Made by a program: the position numbers and the translations under genes
Notes under the pieces: model-generated
Databases searched by the model: none
What the model saw: only the letters and a program-made list of their open reading frames with translations
What the model was told of the DNA's origin: nothing
Shown: piece by piece, positions 10,744 through 22,562 of the stretch
Layout: every line of letters starts with the position of its first letter
How positions within the stretch are numbered: position 1 is the stretch's first letter
Assembly: GCA_914767885.1 (NCBI GenBank)
Contig: CAJZBQ010000035.1
Coordinates: forward strand, 1-64,000
DNA from: Blepharisma stoltei
Lineage: Eukaryota > Ciliophora > Heterotrichea > Heterotrichida > Blepharismidae
DNA length: 64,000 bases
Reading direction: 5' to 3'

Positions 10744-12935
10744 TTATTTAAATTTTGGTGGAAATATTAACCTTCTTCCATACCATCTACCTTTAGGCAT
10801 TAACCAAAAATATGCTTTTGGCATAACAAATTTATTCAAAAAATACGCAAACCTGTTAGGCTTATCCATAAGCTTTGTATAAGTATGATCTGGAATTCCT
10901 TCATATTTGAATTCTGCTAGGATTCCTTTTCCATGACTAACAAACAGTGGGCAAGATGTATATCCTGTATATTTGGCATTTAATCCTTGCTTCTCTATTG
11001 TTTTAATAAGATTGTTTACTAGTACAAACGCTTGATCAATGGCGGCGCTCGCAGTTTTTGAGGTTGGAAGATTTGAGCAGTCTCCAATTCCCCATACATT
11101 TTCATATTTTACATGTCTAAGTGTGCCTTTATCAACATCTACTAGACCGTCTTTATCACTAACTGGAGAATTTTTTAACGCTTTTGGTGTAGACTGAAAA
11201 GGTGTGACATGGATGAAGTCATAATTTAGCTTGATCTCTTGTTTATTATGAGCAAAAATTGCTTCATTATTTTTTCAATTCAATTTTGTTAATAAATGGC
11301 CATAGTGGACCAAAACATTTTTATCCTCACTCTCTCTTCTATTTTTATGGGTTTCAAGAAGAAAATTAAAGTTATATTAGAAAAAGCTATTTTGCCTTTA
11401 AGATTGTCTATGAATTTAATTTATCAAATTATAGTTTCAGAAACTCTAGCCTTCTAAATTAGCAAAATAAGTCAGAAATAGTTAAATTAAAATATTATAT
11501 ACTAACTTCCCCTTTAAATTGGAACAAAAGTTATTTTTATTAAAATTTTGCTCTATAAAAGATTTTTTTTAAATTTTTTAAAAAAAAATTAGCACAACTT
11601 TGAATTTTAAAAAAAAAATTAGCACAACTTTGAATTTTATTTTATTGCTATGAAGAAATAATTAAAAATTAATCGATATAGTGTAAAAAATTGTTTAAAT
11701 AGCATTCTATCTTCACTCTTTCCATTAAAGCAGGTCAAAACTAATGTTATAAAATAAATCTTCATCTTTTATTTTTTTTAAAAAAATTGTTTTTAGAATT
11801 TTTAAGAGATAAAAATTGAACTCAATAGTTTAAATTTTAATTTATTTTTATAAAGATTAAATTAAAAAATTAATCTATTCAGAGTGAAAAATATTTAAAT
11901 AACATTCTACTTGTTTTTGTCTATTAAATAAGCGAATAAAAAAATATAAATTGATCACAATACCTTCAATTTTAATTATATTACGAAGAATTAAATAAAA
12001 AATTTTAATCGATTCAGCGTGAGAAATACTTAATAATATCCTACTTTATTTTGTCGATAAAATTAGGTTAAAACTAATTTTATAAAAATCAATATTTTCA
12101 TCGATAAAATTTTCCTATTTCCAATTTAAAAGGGATTAGAGCTCCAAAATGCAAATTTTACTGATGTTTGTTCAAATTTAAAGGGGGAGTAAGAAATTTT
12201 TATTAAAGATCTTTTGCATATTGATGAAGTTATTTCCTAAAAATAAAATATATTTTATTTCTTGGAGGAGAAGTCAGCTATTTTTATTAGAAGCTTTGCA
12301 TAGTAAGGAGATGTAAATATCGAATACATTGGAAGGAAAAAATTGATATTGGTTTTGTCACGAACATTTTTATCTCTTCAAATACCATCTGCAAGGTACA
12401 TAATCTTTTGTGGTGCTCCTCCACATTTAATTGGCTGTGTTGGCTCTGTGAAAAAAGCTTTTCCTCCTTGGAATTCAGAAATCAACCTATTTGTTTTCAT
12501 TGCATAATTCAAATCATAGATAGTCCCTACTTTGGAATTTTCATCTTCTAAAGCATCTTTTAAGCCTGGCAGTCTATCATAGTCCATTACAAGACCTAAA
12601 GCAACAACCAAGTTTTCATAAGAAATTTCTTCATTGCCTTCAATTTGGATTTTATTTAAATCAGGCATGAATTTTGTGACTGATTTTGAATAAAAGTTTA
12701 TATCGGGATGAAATAAGGATCGGGTGTCTCTCACATAGTTTTTGAGTTTGGATTTTACTTCATTATTATTCCCTAAAACTCCTCCACCTATCATAGATCA
12801 TGCAGGCTGGTAATAATGTTTTGGAGATGGGTCTATTACAGCTATTTCATTGGGCTTGAGTTTTCCTGCGCGAATGATTTGGCTCACAATATTTACTGAT
12901 GCTGTACCTCCGCCAGCAACCACTAGTTTGTACAT
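10744..12935 (-). CDS. Sulfide:quinone oxidoreductase (mitochondrial SQOR)
   Basis: The 5' exon (12935 to about 12280) encodes a FAD-binding start LVVAGGGTASVNIVSQIIRA, then HYYQPAWSMIGGG, then TQPIKCGGAPQKIMYLADG, the SQOR active-cysteine region. The 3' exon (about 11370 to 10744) encodes HVTPFQSTPKAL, GLVDVDKGTLRH, VWGIGDCSNLPTSKTASA and YTGYTSCPL, the closing half of animal SQOR. The enzyme oxidises H2S in mitochondria and reduces quinone. The halves are separated by roughly 0.9 kb of nested family A-type sequence that must be removed; the exact junction was not resolved. TGA is read as Trp (AWSM, GIWR, LNWK). An in-frame ATG at 12935 gives no obvious targeting peptide, so an upstream exon is possible. 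Confidence 0.88.
11375..12280. mobile_element. Large nested IES in SQOR (family A)
   Basis: An inner element at about 11507-12196 has inverted ends: TAACTTCCCCTTTAAATTGG on the left and AAATTTAAAGGGGGAGTAAG on the right. Inside are about three diverged copies of a roughly 185-bp unit, recognisable by (A)TTAAAAATTAATC and TTTAAATA-CATTCTA blocks. A second C-rich end (GGAGGAGAAGTCAGC, about 12264) suggests an older element around it. It separates the two conserved SQOR halves. Outer boundaries are approximate. Confidence 0.75.
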
Positions 12936-13118
12936 CAGAAGTATTAAAAATAAATGGTTTATATTTCATTGCATTATTTTGATAGAATTTGCAAGAAAAA
13001 GACATCGAGCATTGATTAAATGCTAAAATGAGAAGAGCTGATATTAATTGGGTAACTCTAATGCTGAGCTTTATATTGCAGCTTTCCTGAAATGTTGGAT
13101 TAAACATTCTCATCTTTA

Positions 13119-13524
13119 GATTAGATTAAGCTTTTCGGGATCATCGGGCAGGGGATTTCCGCCCCTGCATGCTCATCATCCCTAAAGGACTCCTGCAGGC
13201 ACCTACTTCGCCACCGCAGGCAAGGGATTTACACAAACTGATCTTAACTTCCATGACTCCAGGAGCCATGGACCCACTACTTGTTGGAAAATGCCTTGCT
13301 TGATGACTTATCATCCGCTCGGGGCTTCTACTGATCTTGTCCTTTCAAATAGGAGGTAAAAATTCAAGTCCTATGGATTAGCCCCCTTGGGCCTGAGAAA
13401 AACTCGCACGATATATAAGGCTTCCCTGTCTCTCTTTCTGCACACTGGGCCGTAGCCTGTTGGCGTTGAAGAAATAGGGTGAGGAGGTCGGGTGGTCCAT
13501 TTTAAGTATATATTCTCATCTTTA
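13119..13524. mobile_element. SINE-like insertion with 13-bp target duplication
   Basis: ATTCTCATCTTTA occurs at 13106-13118 and again at 13512-13524. The 393 bp between is markedly GC-rich compared with its surroundings. It starts with a simple repeat (GATTAGATTAAG), as expected of a retroposon tail in reverse orientation. No reading frame is evident. It lies between the SQOR 5' end and the 3' end of the ion-channel gene. Confidence 0.8.
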
Positions 13525-13833
13525 AATATAAAGTAAATATATTAGTAAAATAAAAGCAGAAATTTTAACAAAATATTCTTGAGTTAATGCATCTTTTTCT
13601 ATCTTAGTAGCAAAATGCTGTTTGTGAAATAATCTTAAACGACTTCGCAATTCAATTTATCTACGAATCAAATTATGATCAAAAGAAGAGTTCTTTAGCT
13701 CCAAAGGAAGTATTTTATATTACTATCTAATATTGCATTCACAAAGCATAGAAAATATTTTTTATGGCTTATGAATCTTTTATAAATTGACTAGCTTAAC
13801 AAGCCCTTATTTTCTTAGCCTAAGTGATTAATC
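13525..13833. other. AT-rich spacer
   Basis: No coding or structured signal seen between the SINE-like insertion and the stop codon of the WD40-channel gene. Confidence 0.5.
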
Positions 13834-16800
13834 CTAAAATTTTACTTCTTCAACTGAGAGCATTGACTCATTGATCTCTCTTTTTTGTCTACTCTTCTCC
13901 TCAACTAGAATTTTCAACGTTTCTTTCATCTCCATTACAGCCTCTCTGAGCCCTCTAACTTCTCCAACAACCTCATTAATTTCATGCCTAGTTTCATTCT
14001 GGAATGCCTTTAAGTTTCTCTTAATCGCATGCACCCTTGTTGCCATATTTTTTTCTTTATCATCTGCTTTATCTTCCTGGCATAGATGAAAATAATGAGT
14101 CCCTTCAAGTTTTCTTCTCCAAAACAACAAAGTTTCTAGCTCGATGATCATCCCTACTATAATTAATAGTATAAATTTCTTATTAGCCTTGGCAATTACA
14201 ATTTATTAATATAGCCTATATATGCTTTTTCAAGCTAAAATATTTTTATATCAAGGCTGATAATAATTTGACCGATTAATAATAGTTCCTTCTTATCAGC
14301 AATTTCTGAAAATTCTTGGACTCTATCCAAAGTGATCGACATTATGGAAATCAATAAATTCAGCATAATAATCATATTCGACATAGTCGCCAGCACAAAG
14401 AAAAGCCACTGCATTGAATTCATATAGCTTGTATCGAAATCCCCTAAATCAATTCTATAAGAAATAGTCAAATATTTCAAATAGCTCCATCCTTCATCAT
14501 CAAGAACTGTAAAGATAAATGAAAACGCAGCTGTTGAATAAAACAAAAGGATTAGGAATGAAAACATATCTTTGACAACTTCTGTCAGCAAATTGACCAT
14601 ATATCTTGTATTTTTAAACAGCCTAAAATATGCTATTCCTCTGAGCCACGACACAATGACTAGATATGCTAAAAAATCATGGGCTGTGACTGAGTCGTAG
14701 TCACACCATATAAAGATTGCATAATTAATTGTAAAATATGATCTTATCAAATCAACATAATTTCATATATCTTTGATATAGTCAAGAGGGGAAGCAAAAA
14801 ATTGATATACTTCATAGAACGTTAAGAGGGTGCTGAATGATAAAAGCACAATAGTTTGCTTTTTTGCGTCAATAAAATCGAGTACATATACTGATAGCAG
14901 TAGCATAAATATTAAATAAAGAAGAGCTTGTGTGTACATCATCCATTTCAGCTTATTTCATTTATAGTCAAGTAATGACTGTATGAATTTTGTGATTAAA
15001 ATTCTTGAATTTGGCGAATCTCTGATGCTGTTTAGAAAATCAATGCTATCTTTGGTACCAAAACTTAGTCCGCAAGCTATTAAAGAATGCATAAATTTTA
15101 TTGGTTTTTCTTCTTGCTTTTTGTCATTGGGACTTAAAAAGTCAGATTCAACTGGTATAGGGTCATTAGAGTGTCTAAAAATTGGGGTATTAACTGAATC
15201 ATCACAGAACTTAGTTGTTCTGTAGCCTTCATATTTTGTAAAAGCAAATCTATAAAAATTGTCTATTGTAGAGTACCCAGATTTGTTTAGCACAATAAGT
15301 GTAGAATTGCTTATACTTGAAAATGAGTAAGGATTATGAGATAAATATTTTCCCATTGAGGCAATTATCGCGTTTAGGCAGCTTTCAAAACCTTTTGATG
15401 CCGATAATGATAAGGGGTTTTGGTTGTAGATGTTGTTAAACAATGAGGCTTGATTTGATAATGCAGCTTTAAGGTGAACAGGACGGTTAAAATATGAATA
15501 AAGATGAAGTGTGTTAATTTTATAAGGCAAAATAATCCAATTGTCCATATCTGGATCGTAAGCTACCCTCCTATTTGAAATGATGCAACTTACATATTTC
15601 ATATAGTCATAATTATTCCCATGGCCACATGCTTGAACAATATCAGATATCAGTGGATTCGACTTCATTACGATTTCGCAATTTTTATTGTGAATTTTCC
15701 CCTCGTTTATATTGGTTCTTGAATCAATATACATTAAATGTTTATTATCATCTGTCAACCTGAAATTCCAATAATAGTAAATGGCTACTCAGAGCAAATT
15801 CTCTCCATTAATTTTTCCACCTTTTCTCAATATTATTATTGTGGGTTCAGTATTCCTAGCACCCTTTATCCTGCTATGCCAAAATGCTTACCACATGGGG
15901 TAGGAAGGCTTGGCCCTTGAATTTTAGGAGTACAGGGTTTTGCTACATGATGCCCCGAGAAAGACGCGGAGGATTCAAATAAAGAGTAAGGTATCGCGCC
16001 CTATGAGGTTTGATAACGGGCAAGTAGCACACATAATCTAATGGAAAATTTCATAGCGTCTGATATAAGAGTACGGGGTAAGATGGCCTGGGACGTCATG
16101 AGTTAGATTAAAAAGCTGCCTATATAGCAGATATAACGTGGCTTGAGGAACCAAGCGCCATTTTAAACACTAATTAAATAAGTCAACCTGAGATTCCATA
16201 TGAAAGTTTTTGTATCGTAGAAAAATAATCGACTATAAGTTTCCAAGCACCAAAAAGAGATTTTTCCATGATATGAGCAAGTGATCATTGAACGCTCGTC
16301 TGGGACTATATAAATATCTTTTATATTTCCACCGTTTGGATTGATTGTATTTAATAGCAATTTTTCCCTTCATTTTCATATTGTTACTATTCCATAATCG
16401 CAGCCGACAATTAAGATTGTTTCATCTTTGATAACTTTTAGTACTTCAATAACTTTATCGTGGGCTTTAAGTGCAGAAATTACTTCTTTTTCAGTTTCAA
16501 GGCCCCAAAATCTTATAATTCCAGTAGCACAGCCAGAAGAAATGATTTTTGAGTATGGCAAAAATAATATGCAATGTATATAATTGTCATGCCCTTTGAA
16601 TTCTTTTTGCTTAGTCATCGTATCTATATCCCACAAACAAAGCTTTTGGGAATGGCCGCCAGTAGCTAAAAATTTCCCATCAGGGCTGATTTCTGCACAA
16701 ATAAAGCTATCGTGCCTATCTTCACTTTAGAATAAAAGAGTGGCAATGACGGAAATTGGACTCCAAGGCACTCCTATGGAGCAGGTAGGATCCATCCTGA

Positions 16801-19800
16801 TGAAGCTGATATAGTGCTTATGTCATTTTTCGAGTAAGTCTTCAGGCTGGGGAAGCCTTACAGAAAAGGGAGGTTTCTCCCCTGAATGTTTTTCTGTCCC
16901 TGCCAGATGGGCTATGAAGGTTTTTACCTTCCTCATAGTTTTCTATATCGAGACCAACAGACGGTACTCTACCCAAAGAACTAATCACCTGAGCAGGTGT
17001 GTCTCAAACCATAAATCCAGCTGTTGAAGGCAAGTTGGACGACTTTAGCGGGTTCATCCGCTTATAACCAGCATAATTTAATAACTTAACTTATCTCCGC
17101 TTAATTTGAAAATTTTCTTTTCGTTTGTAGAGGTGTTTATTTTGCATACACAGTTGCTATATAAATAAATAATGATATCTTTTTTTACTATCTTGATATT
17201 TAAGATTAAGATTACGATAACTCTTTGTCGACCCCCACTTATCTTAGGATCTGACAATACAAGCTCACCCTTCAAGAATTCCATCCACGCGTACAGCTCT
17301 GAACAACGGTAGGTGGAATCGGCCTAACCGTCGAACCGTTACAGTAGTCTATGGTCCAGACGAGTCTCGCTTCTTGCCTTGAATGTGATTCAAGTACACT
17401 TGGAGCTGCCGAAGCAGTTCCAACGCTGATTTCCTTCAGGAAGAATGAACTTCCCTCACTAGGACGAGTATAGGGGACAGAACCCCTAACTCATACATTC
17501 CATTTTTAGTTGTGTATCTTGATATTTAAAATATCAAATTTTCTATTGAAATTTTCCAATTCATCAAGTTCTTTATCGAAATCTCTATCGAAGTCTCACA
17601 ATTTTAATTCTTTCTTACTCCTCCTCCTTTAAATTGGAACAAAAAATAAAATAAATATGAATATATATAAAATTAAAAATATAAATTAAATATATTTAGA
17701 AATTTTAATTTATTTTATATAGAAATTAATTTAAAAGTTAATCCATTTAGTTTGTCAAATTTTTAACTTGCGCGATCTCTATTAAATTAGGTCAAAACTA
17801 ATTTTATTAAAATTAGAATTTTTACTAAAAAAAAATTCTATTGTTCCAATTAATATGGGTTTTAATTAACCCAAAAAATGGGAATTTTACCAACATTTTG
17901 TTCCAATGGTGAGTTAGTATGAATTATAATATCTCCATTTCATGGGTTTACTTCAAATTTATGTGCTTTTTTGGTTTTTTCAACCGAGAATTCTGGATAT
18001 TTAAGTACAGAAAATTTCCCATCAATACCACATGAATAAATGCAATCATTATTTAGGCTTAATCCTAAATATCTAATTCTATCTTCATGTGCATTAATTT
18101 TTCCCTCAATTTTATTTGCTTGGATATTTCAAAAAACTATACTAGAATTTTCTGAATAAATTAATGTTTTTTCATTGTTTGTTATAGCGACACAGCTGGC
18201 TGAATCATTAGTTTTGATTTCCGTAATAATTTCAAAAGAGCCTATTTCGATAATTTTGATGATTTTTTTCCTGCAATTCATAGTTACTACTTTGCTTTCA
18301 GAAGCAGAAAATATTTTCACAATTGTTTCCTTTCTTAATTGGGCTTCCCCAATTTTAATAAAGCCTAAGTCTGGTCAAACATAAAACCCATCCCCACCCC
18401 AATTATTAACTCCCTATTTATATGATATATTAAAATCATAGAAATTAGAGCTTATTGTTCAACCCATTATGATTTTTAAGCACATTTATAAATATGTCTG
18501 GTATTATTTCTTTAGTTTGGATCAAGTATTTGCCTTTTGAAAATTTTATTGCTTATAGTGGTTTACTTATTTATTTTGCATTAAATATGAATATACTATT
18601 GAATTTTTTATTCTTACTCTAGATTGGGGTTAGGCCTTTGAGGGTTTTATGCTTGCTATAAGTCATATATAAAGAGCTTTCCTTCTTTATTTGCAATTGC
18701 AAATTTCTTATTTGGAGACATACATAAACTTAAATAATTTTCCCCTGTCAGCACTATTTGTCTATTTTCGAAATCAGGTGGCTCTATTTTTATCAGCTCC
18801 TTTTCTAATAAAATATAAAGTTCTTTTTTGTCAGCTGACTGTGCAATTGATTTTACGCTAGACTCAAATTTAATCTCTCCTATATTGAAATTAGGGACTA
18901 AATTGACATTAGCATTATTAACAATTTTACTGCTGCATTGTTAGCAACACAACCACCAAAGATCCCAGGGAATTATCTGCTTTGCGAAGTCGCCAGAGAG
19001 AACTTACTCGATTTGGGATAATAAATTTGTTTGGCTGTTTAGCTAGAATACCACCTTTCCTATTCTTCATCGTCTAATTTCATCGCACCTCTGAAATAGG
19101 GTTCTATATTTCTGTCTTCCATTGTCTTTTGAACTAGAGTTGGGAGAGGGCAAGACTTCTCTTCTGCGTGGGCTTTACAAAGGTTGTCCCACCCAAAATA
19201 TGGAATTTCTAATCGACTTCGGCAAAAAGAAAAGCATGAAGCCCGAGGCGTAACTCTTGGCTTCACGCTAGGAGCTACTAGACTTTTCTGAGCTTTCCCT
19301 TTACAACTTCGTGCCCTCCTTTTCCCTTGAGGTAAAAAAATCCAATTCTGAAAGCGGACTAGTGCTAGGTAGCTACACTGCCATAATTGCTTACCTAGCA
19401 TTGCTATACATTTTTGGGTCGGTAAAACCTGCAGAATGCCATACCCAAGATGCCGTATTTAATTAAGCTATAATTAGGGACACTGAGCGTAAATATGGAT
19501 GAATCTCCTAAAAATAGCGAAACCTTTGCAAAAGGAAATGCTTTAACATCACTCAACCTTTCACAGATTTTTTTGTCATCAATATGTCCAGTTTTTATAT
19601 CAAATATCAAGGCATAGCCTTCATATGTGGCAGCTAAAAAATGGGTTTCATCAGGGAGCTTTTCCATAGCAACTATCCCATATGGGCAATGAAGGTAATT
19701 TGGGAGAATTTTCCCAAAGCTAGAATTTATATCAAAAATCGCAGCCTTCATAGAGTATAATTCTGGCTCAAGGGATTTCGAAAGAAAGCGAGTAAAGCTT

Positions 19801-19880
19801 GAAGTGATGGATGACGTGGTGTTGGATTCTTCAGGGAAAACTTTAGAGAGAAGTGGAATGTAAAGCTGTGAGTTTTCCAT
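13834..19880 (-). CDS. WD40-repeat / ion-transport fusion channel
   Basis: This reads as one gene when its insertions are removed. The N-terminus (MENSQLYIP, 19880) begins a beta-propeller region. WD-type blades include IYSCGIDGKFSVLKYPE, DGKFLATGGHSQKLCLWD, KIISSGCATGIIRFWGLE and MITCSWHGKISFWCLE. A helical linker follows (15750-14960). Then comes a six-helix ion-transport region: hydrophobic helices from about 14960 to 14270, with DLGDFDTSYMNSMQWLFF as pore loop and MIIMLNLLISIMS as the last helix, as in TRP/polycystin-type channels. The C-terminus (14151-13834) is a coiled coil. Frame joins: IES 14155-14246, insertion 15771-16198, 16730-17104, 17204-17529, IES 17616-17914 and 18899-19481. 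One interruption at about 18400-18660 is unresolved. TGA = Trp throughout. WD40-channel fusions are typical of ciliates; the ion is unknown. Confidence 0.82.
14155..14246. other. 92-bp TA-bounded IES in channel gene
   Basis: Removing it joins CTT GAT ATA to GGG ATG ATC on the minus strand. This connects the last transmembrane helix region to the C-terminal coiled coil in frame. AT-rich, with several stops inside. Confidence 0.82.
15771..16198. mobile_element. Retroposon-like insertion in channel gene, 17-bp duplication
   Basis: GTCAACCTGAAATTCCA (15754-15770) recurs with one mismatch at 16182-16198. Collapsing the copies joins the last WD blade (FIWNLRLT) to DDNKHLMYIDSR in frame. The insert is about 411 bp, fairly GC-rich in its right half, and non-coding. 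This duplication has no internal TA, unlike the others; the nearest flanking TAs are offset by one base. Confidence 0.83.
16730..17104. mobile_element. Retroposon-like family E copy in channel gene
   Basis: A diverged duplication CTATCTTCACTTTA (16716-16729) / TTATCTCCGCTTAA (17091-17104) flanks about 361 bp. Collapsing it gives FKLSGDRHDSFICAEISPDG, a perfectly typical WD40 join. The core shares a run near TTTTTCTGTCCCTGCCAGAT with copies at about 30121 and 35614. Confidence 0.85.
17204..17529. mobile_element. Retroposon-like insertion in channel gene, 15-bp duplication
   Basis: TATCTTGATATTTAA is perfectly duplicated at 17189-17203 and 17515-17529. The 311 bp between is GC-rich and starts GATTAAGATTACG, a simple-repeat-like tail. 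Collapsing the duplicates gives FDILNIKIVKKDIIIYLYSN in frame; without removal the gene stops at a TAA about 17512. Confidence 0.9.
17616..17914. mobile_element. 299-bp family A IES in channel gene
   Basis: The ends are CTTACTCCTCCTCCTTTAAA and CCAATGGTGAGTTAG, with TTTAAATTGGAAC and GTTCCAA arms. TA-to-TA removal joins CAT ACT to AAG AAA (IIIHT-KKELKLWDFD), restoring a WD blade. Its length is not a multiple of three. Confidence 0.9.
18400..18660. other. Unresolved interruption in channel gene
   Basis: The WD-type frame reads KEGKLFIYDL then stops (TAG about 18652). It resumes as NWGGDGFYVWPDLG at about 18405. The roughly 250 bp between is AT-rich without clear terminal repeats. A TA-bounded IES is likely, but no unique in-frame junction was found. 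Confidence 0.5.
18899..19481. mobile_element. Retroposon-like insertion in channel gene, 10-bp duplication
   Basis: AATTAGGGAC occurs at 18889-18898 and 19472-19481. Collapsing the copies gives FTLSVPNFNIGEIKFESSVK in frame. The insert (about 573 bp) has a GC-rich right half and no conserved protein. A 113-codon open stretch on its minus strand has no recognisable domain and looks fortuitous. Confidence 0.82.
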
Positions 19881-20814
19881 ATTATTGAGATGTGGAGAAT
19901 GAAATATAAATTTTTGAAAATTTATGTATACCACAATTTTGAATTTGAATTAATAATTAATTCTGATCAAAATAAGATTTTTAAAGTTGCTTACTTATTC
20001 AGCTTGATAATTAAAATTGGATAATTTTTAAATATTAATGCTTTAATTGGATTTATTTAAAGTATTTGTCTATCAAGGTAAGTAAAATTTAATATATAAT
20101 TTTCCCTAATAATCAAACAATAAAAGATCGAAGGCTTAGTAAACAAAAGAAACTATTTAATCTCTCTATTCAGTTGAGAAAATACTCGAGAAGGCTTATC
20201 AAGGAAATGCTTTATCATAGAGCAAGTCATAGCTGAATAATTAAAAATAAGCTCTTTTCATCAATAATAATACCCTAACAAAAGAAATCTAGTATGTATC
20301 GCTAAAGCTCTGTTATTATCTTTTATGAATTATAAAGATTTTTAGGATCAATAATTTTACGGTAATATAAAACTCTGGTAGATTTAATTGCTAGCTTGTT
20401 TTAAATAAAAGATATTAAAACTTAAGAGCTGAAATTATTTTGTGTTGTTATAACAGAAAAAAAAATGCATCTCTAAATTGATATGCAATAATATAAAATT
20501 AATTTTTAATATACGAAGTTCAGGAAAAGGAAAGAATTCTTGAGGAAGAAAAAGTGAAATTAACTGACTAATTATGAGGCCATAAGGCCTGGGGTGGCTC
20601 TGCTGCTGAATTCGAGTAAAAAAATGTAATGAATGCCTCTTCATATGGAATTAAAATATTAATAATTTAATATTGTATTTTAATTGGTTTATTGATAACT
20701 CATATTACCATTTTACCTTTTAATTAAAGCAACCTCATATTGCCATATTTAAATTGAGTCATATTTTAAACCCTAATTCATCAAGTTATTTCTAATTAAT
20801 TTAAGAATTATAAT
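19881..20814. other. Intergenic AT-rich region
   Basis: This lies between the divergent starts of the channel gene (minus) and the next gene (plus), so promoters for both should be here. No TATA-like or other motif can be singled out in such AT-rich sequence. Confidence 0.5.
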
Positions 20815-21834
20815 ATGAAAAATCAGTGCATTTCAAATCAAAACACAATCTCAACTCAGGAAACTCAAAGAGCAACCTCATTTTCAAGCTATAAAGAAGA
20901 TACAATTATTACTAAAAGAGGGACAACTTGGTATTCTGATGAAGATTGAAATGAAAAAATTATCTGTTTGAAATCAATAAATCCTCAATTTAATGATAAA
21001 ATTATTATTGAAAAGGTTTTACACTATATTCGAAACACAAAAACTTCCGTTGAAGCATATGAAATTCGCCTTTACGAGCTCTGTAAAAGAAAGCAAGCTG
21101 AGGTTGGTAATAAACCAATTAATTGTGATACTATTGAAATTATCCATCCTCTAATGAAGCTAAAGAAAAATATAGGCTTGATGTCTGATATACAATCAGA
21201 AAAACTAAATAAAAGCTTTAAAGAGGAATTAGAAAATAATCCAGACATTGTCACAGAATACAATATTTTAAGAAAAACTATCAAATTCTGTTCTGATTTT
21301 ATAGCAAAATTCACTTTATTCAAGATTGATAATTATAATTATAGAACTTCAGGAAGATCTATGAATATAAAACCTCTTGATCTGATGGAGCTTAATAAAT
21401 CCTTGTTAACAACAGAAACTATTTGACTATCGTTTGCAATAAAACATCAACCATTAAAGTTGATTGCCGATGAAGCAACTATTCAATATTCATTGATTTT
21501 ACAATCAGCATTAAATAAAGTTCTTGAATATATTTATAACCTCAATCAAGTGGATTTCAAAGCTTATCCTATATTTCCTGATCGCAGCAATAGATGGACC
21601 TGGAAAAAAAGCACTAATAGATTTCCTAATAATAAAGAGGTAAATCATTTGGAGTTTCAAAAATTAAAAATGCCATGCACACTTTTTGGTCTTTCAAGAC
21701 TCTCACCTCAAGAAAATAGAGCCTTGACGCTAAAAAGCTTAATTAAAGAGGTAGAAGTTGCTTATAGAACTTTTGAGAAAGCTCTTATCCAGCGGTGTCT
21801 AAAATTTCAATCTCCTTTAGCAATTACTGAGTAA
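20815..21834 (+). CDS. Hypothetical protein, 339 aa
   Basis: The frame is continuous from ATG 20815 to TAA 21832-21834 when TGA is read as Trp (in YSDEDWNEK and in TETIWLSFA). The protein is mostly helical and charged, with no signal peptide or membrane span. The N-terminal 35 residues are Ser/Thr/Gln-rich. I recognise no domain. No IES or intron is needed. Confidence 0.75.
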
Positions 21835-22562
21835 ATCTTCAATTTAATGAATTAATTGATGATTAATAAATTATGGAAAAGATTCCCAATCCAATTCTTT
21901 CTAAATACTTATAGCTGTGAGGTCAATATATGAGTTGGTACAACTTGTATTGATTTGTAAAACGTAAAAATATCTAATAGAAATGGACGAACAGAAAAAA
22001 CTTAATTTCCATACTTAAAGAAAGGACCTTTCATTTCGATTATTATTAAATGTCTGTAGCCATTCTTTGGTAAGTTAAGCAACAATTTCAAAGAAAATCT
22101 CTAATTTAATTAACTCAAAATAATGATACTGCCAGAGTTTAGTAGATCTCTCTCAAATTTCAATTGAAATAGTATATAAAAGTAAATTAATTGTATAACT
22201 TTTCCCATCTTTGAACAAGAAAAACATGATTATATTTTCTATTTTTTTAATACCCAAAGATATTCTTCATTGAAGATAGTTTATTTCTAAAAACTTAGTT
22301 ATATTTTTCTACAGTTCAAAAACTTTATTTTAGGCAAAAAATAATTTAAATATATTGCTTCTTAGAATACTTCATTTAAGAGTAGATGTTTCATACATTT
22401 GCAAAGGGGGATATTTTCTCTCAATTTAGCAGATTGATTCATAAAAATGATCTTATAACCTATTCAAATATTTTGGAGCCTGTACTAAAAATAAAATATT
22501 TTAATCACTAACTTAATTAATAATTTAATAAATTTTTTATTGTAAAACCTTTGGCTAATGAG
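21835..22562. other. Intergenic region, nothing recognised
   Basis: About 0.7 kb of AT-rich sequence. Scattered short open stretches look random. Confidence 0.5.

Noticed and set aside
12847-13113. 88-codon frame upstream of SQOR as its N-terminus
   Set aside because: It is out of frame with the FAD-binding segment and shows no relation to SQOR; the in-frame start at 12935 is preferred.
13119-13511. GC-rich block as an rRNA or tRNA gene
   Set aside because: No cloverleaf or rRNA core could be recognised and the perfect flanking duplication points to a mobile insertion.
17078-17284. Separate small gene starting MEFLKGELVL
   Set aside because: Its first half is retroposon sequence and its second half is a WD40 blade that continues the channel gene once the 15-bp duplication is collapsed.
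19060-19401. 113-codon open frame on the minus strand
   Set aside because: It lies wholly within the duplication-flanked retroposon insert, has an atypical composition and no domain; its openness is probably a by-product of GC-richness.
20435-20644. 69-codon minus-strand frame
   Set aside because: Low-complexity composition, no homology sensed, and it sits in AT-rich intergenic sequence.
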